Shown in pieces: positions 63,046 through 64,000 of a stretch of 64,000 nucleotides of DNA. Position 1 is the stretch's first letter. Each line of letters begins with the position of its first letter. The notes under the pieces are model-generated. The model searched no databases. It saw nothing but the letters and a program-made list of their open reading frames with translations, and was not told the DNA's origin. The stretch is from DAOMFB01 sp963721385 (GTDB taxonomy: Bacteria > Acidobacteriota > Thermoanaerobaculia > UBA5066), in NCBI GenBank assembly GCA_963721385.1, contig CAVRJB010000013.1:744001-808000 (forward strand), in the 5' to 3' direction. Position numbers and translations under genes: made by a program.

Positions 63046-64000
63046 CTACCGCAGCCAGGTCGCCGGGTCGACGGAGGCGCGAGCGTCGCGGATCTCGAAG
63101 TAGAGGCCGGGGACCTCGTCGTCGGGCGACGGCTCGGCGAGGACGCCGACGGAGTCCCCCAGCGCGACGCGCTGCCCGCGCGCGAGCGTGAGGGGCGCGA
63201 GGTGGCCGTAGAGCGTGAAGACCCCCTCGCCGTGGTCCAGGACGACGAGGTTGCCGTAGCCCTTCAGCCACTGCGCGTACGCGACGTCGCCCGTGAAGAT
63301 GGCGTGAATCGCCGCCCCGGGCGGCGCCTCGAGCGTCCAGCCCGACGAGCGGAGAAAGGTCTTCGGGAAATTCGGATTCGCGATCCGGCCGAACGGCAGG
63401 GCGACCTTCCCCTTGAGAGGCCAGTCGAGGGCCCCCTTGAATCTCTTGATCGACGCGGCGCCAGCCGGAAGGCTCCGCCCGCGCCCCTCGAGGAGGTCGA
63501 GGAGCGACGCCAGGCGCTCCGCCTTGTTCTCGAGCGTCGACACCGCGGCGCGCTCTTCCTGGGAGTTCTGCTTCGTCCGGGCGAGGAGCTGTGCCTGCAG
63601 CGTCCGCGCGGCCGAGAGCTCCTTTTCCCGCTTTCGCGCCTCGGCGGCGAGGGCGCCGAGATCCCTGCGCCGCGCCGCCAGCTCCTCCTCGAGGCGTGCG
63701 AGCGTCCGCTGCGATTCGTCATAGCGCGACAGGAGCCCGGCGTCGCGCCGCGCGAGATGCGCGAGGACCTTCAGCCCCTGGAGGAACTTCGCCCCCGAGT
63801 CGGCCGCGACGAGGGGCCGAAGGTACCCGAGCCGTCCGAGCCGGTAGAGCGCGGCCATCCGGACGGCGAGGTCCGCGCGGAGCGCCGTCGCGGACTTTTC
63901 TGCGACTGCAAGGTCGGCGTGCGCGCGCGCCGCCTCGCGCTCGGCGTCGGCACGGCGCAGCTCCACCACGCGCCGCTCGGCCGTCTGAATCTGCAGGTTG
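63046..64000 (-). CDS. envC: EnvC-like murein hydrolase activator, partial (5' end outside window)
   Basis: About 318 codons are visible, still open at base 64000. A long coiled coil (EAARAHADLAVAEKSATALR to ENKAERLASLLDLLEG) precedes a C-terminal LytM domain. As in E. coli EnvC, the LytM domain is degenerate: the zinc His and Asp of the H-x-G-x-D motif are absent (RSSGWTLEAPPG). The fold is kept, with GDVAYAQWLKGYGNLVVLDH, LYGHLAPL and YFEIRDARASVDPATWLR, which mirrors the EnvC C-terminus. EnvC activates amidases at the division site under FtsEX control. The kinase follows after 77 bases. The N-terminal signal peptide should lie beyond the window. Confidence 0.88.
   Translation of the reverse strand, partial: NLQIQTAERRVVELRRADAEREAARAHADLAVAEKSATALRADLAVRMAALYRLGRLGYLRPLVAADSGAKFLQGLKVLAHLARRDAGLLSRYDESQRTLARLEEELAARRRDLGALAAEARKREKELSAARTLQAQLLARTKQNSQEERAAVSTLENKAERLASLLDLLEGRGRSLPAGAASIKRFKGALDWPLKGKVALPFGRIANPNFPKTFLRSSGWTLEAPPGAAIHAIFTGDVAYAQWLKGYGNLVVLDHGEGVFTLYGHLAPLTLARGQRVALGDSVGVLAEPSPDDEVPGLYFEIRDARASVDPATWLR

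Overview
The window is a 64 kb, very GC-rich bacterial fragment with dense coding, short gaps and frequent 4-base ATGA/GTGA overlaps. I infer an Acidobacteriota-type organism (Thermoanaerobaculia/Holophagae-like). The basis is the combination of GWxTD-domain, DUF1844, DUF4388 and DUF1579 proteins, tandem M16 peptidases, MacAB-like ABC exporters, a protein kinase with a beta-propeller-like C-terminal half, and ECF sigma factors coupled to zinc-finger/TPR proteins. I saw no rRNA, tRNA, CRISPR array, insertion sequence or prophage.

Layout. 1-2077 (minus): rhomboid-like protein (cut by the window edge) and mutL. 2222-10905 (plus): two helix-turn-helix/PTS-EIIA proteins run directly into a six-gene membrane complex (hyfB, C, E, F, G and a ferredoxin-small-subunit fusion). 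Its large subunit lacks the cysteine pairs that hold NiFe, so it looks like an energy-converting hydrogenase-related (Ehr) complex rather than a hydrogenase. 11014-19491 (plus): DUF1579 protein, a MacA-like adaptor with one ATPase and two permeases, Sua5, an MFS transporter and a secreted acetamidase/formamidase. 19501-26301: RNB ribonuclease, GWxTD protein, TPR protein, pyruvate phosphate dikinase.

26371-32238 holds two ECF sigma / zinc-finger-TPR cassettes facing each other tail to tail. Between them lie a perfect intrinsic terminator, a 55-codon ORF with a strong Shine-Dalgarno sequence and a small beta-rich protein. This is the most unusual accessory region. 32447-42001 (plus): a diiron ferritin-like protein, an NfnA-NfnB-rubrerythrin fusion, tryptophanase, a dienelactone hydrolase, a molybdopterin oxidoreductase and an SDR/DUF2867 protein.

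42017-55986 (minus): an M16 pair, an acyl-CoA dehydrogenase with one in-frame amber codon, a SpoIID-like lipoprotein, a DnaC-like ATPase, a sigma-70 factor, hspR and dnaK (with a HAIR-like HspR operator inside the dnaK promoter), then DUF4388, a TPR/zinc-ribbon membrane protein and DUF1844. 56035-64000: mazG, then on the minus strand envC, a protein kinase, dinB, a catalytically degenerate S41 protein and a YibQ-type deacetylase.

Many genes in 27.4-31 kb, 38.3 kb, 45.6-50 kb and 58.9-63 kb are broken by single-base shifts, including normally conserved ones such as a sigma-70 factor and hspR. Sequencing or assembly indels are the simplest explanation, so entries typed pseudogene should be read as broken in this sequence, not necessarily broken in the organism.
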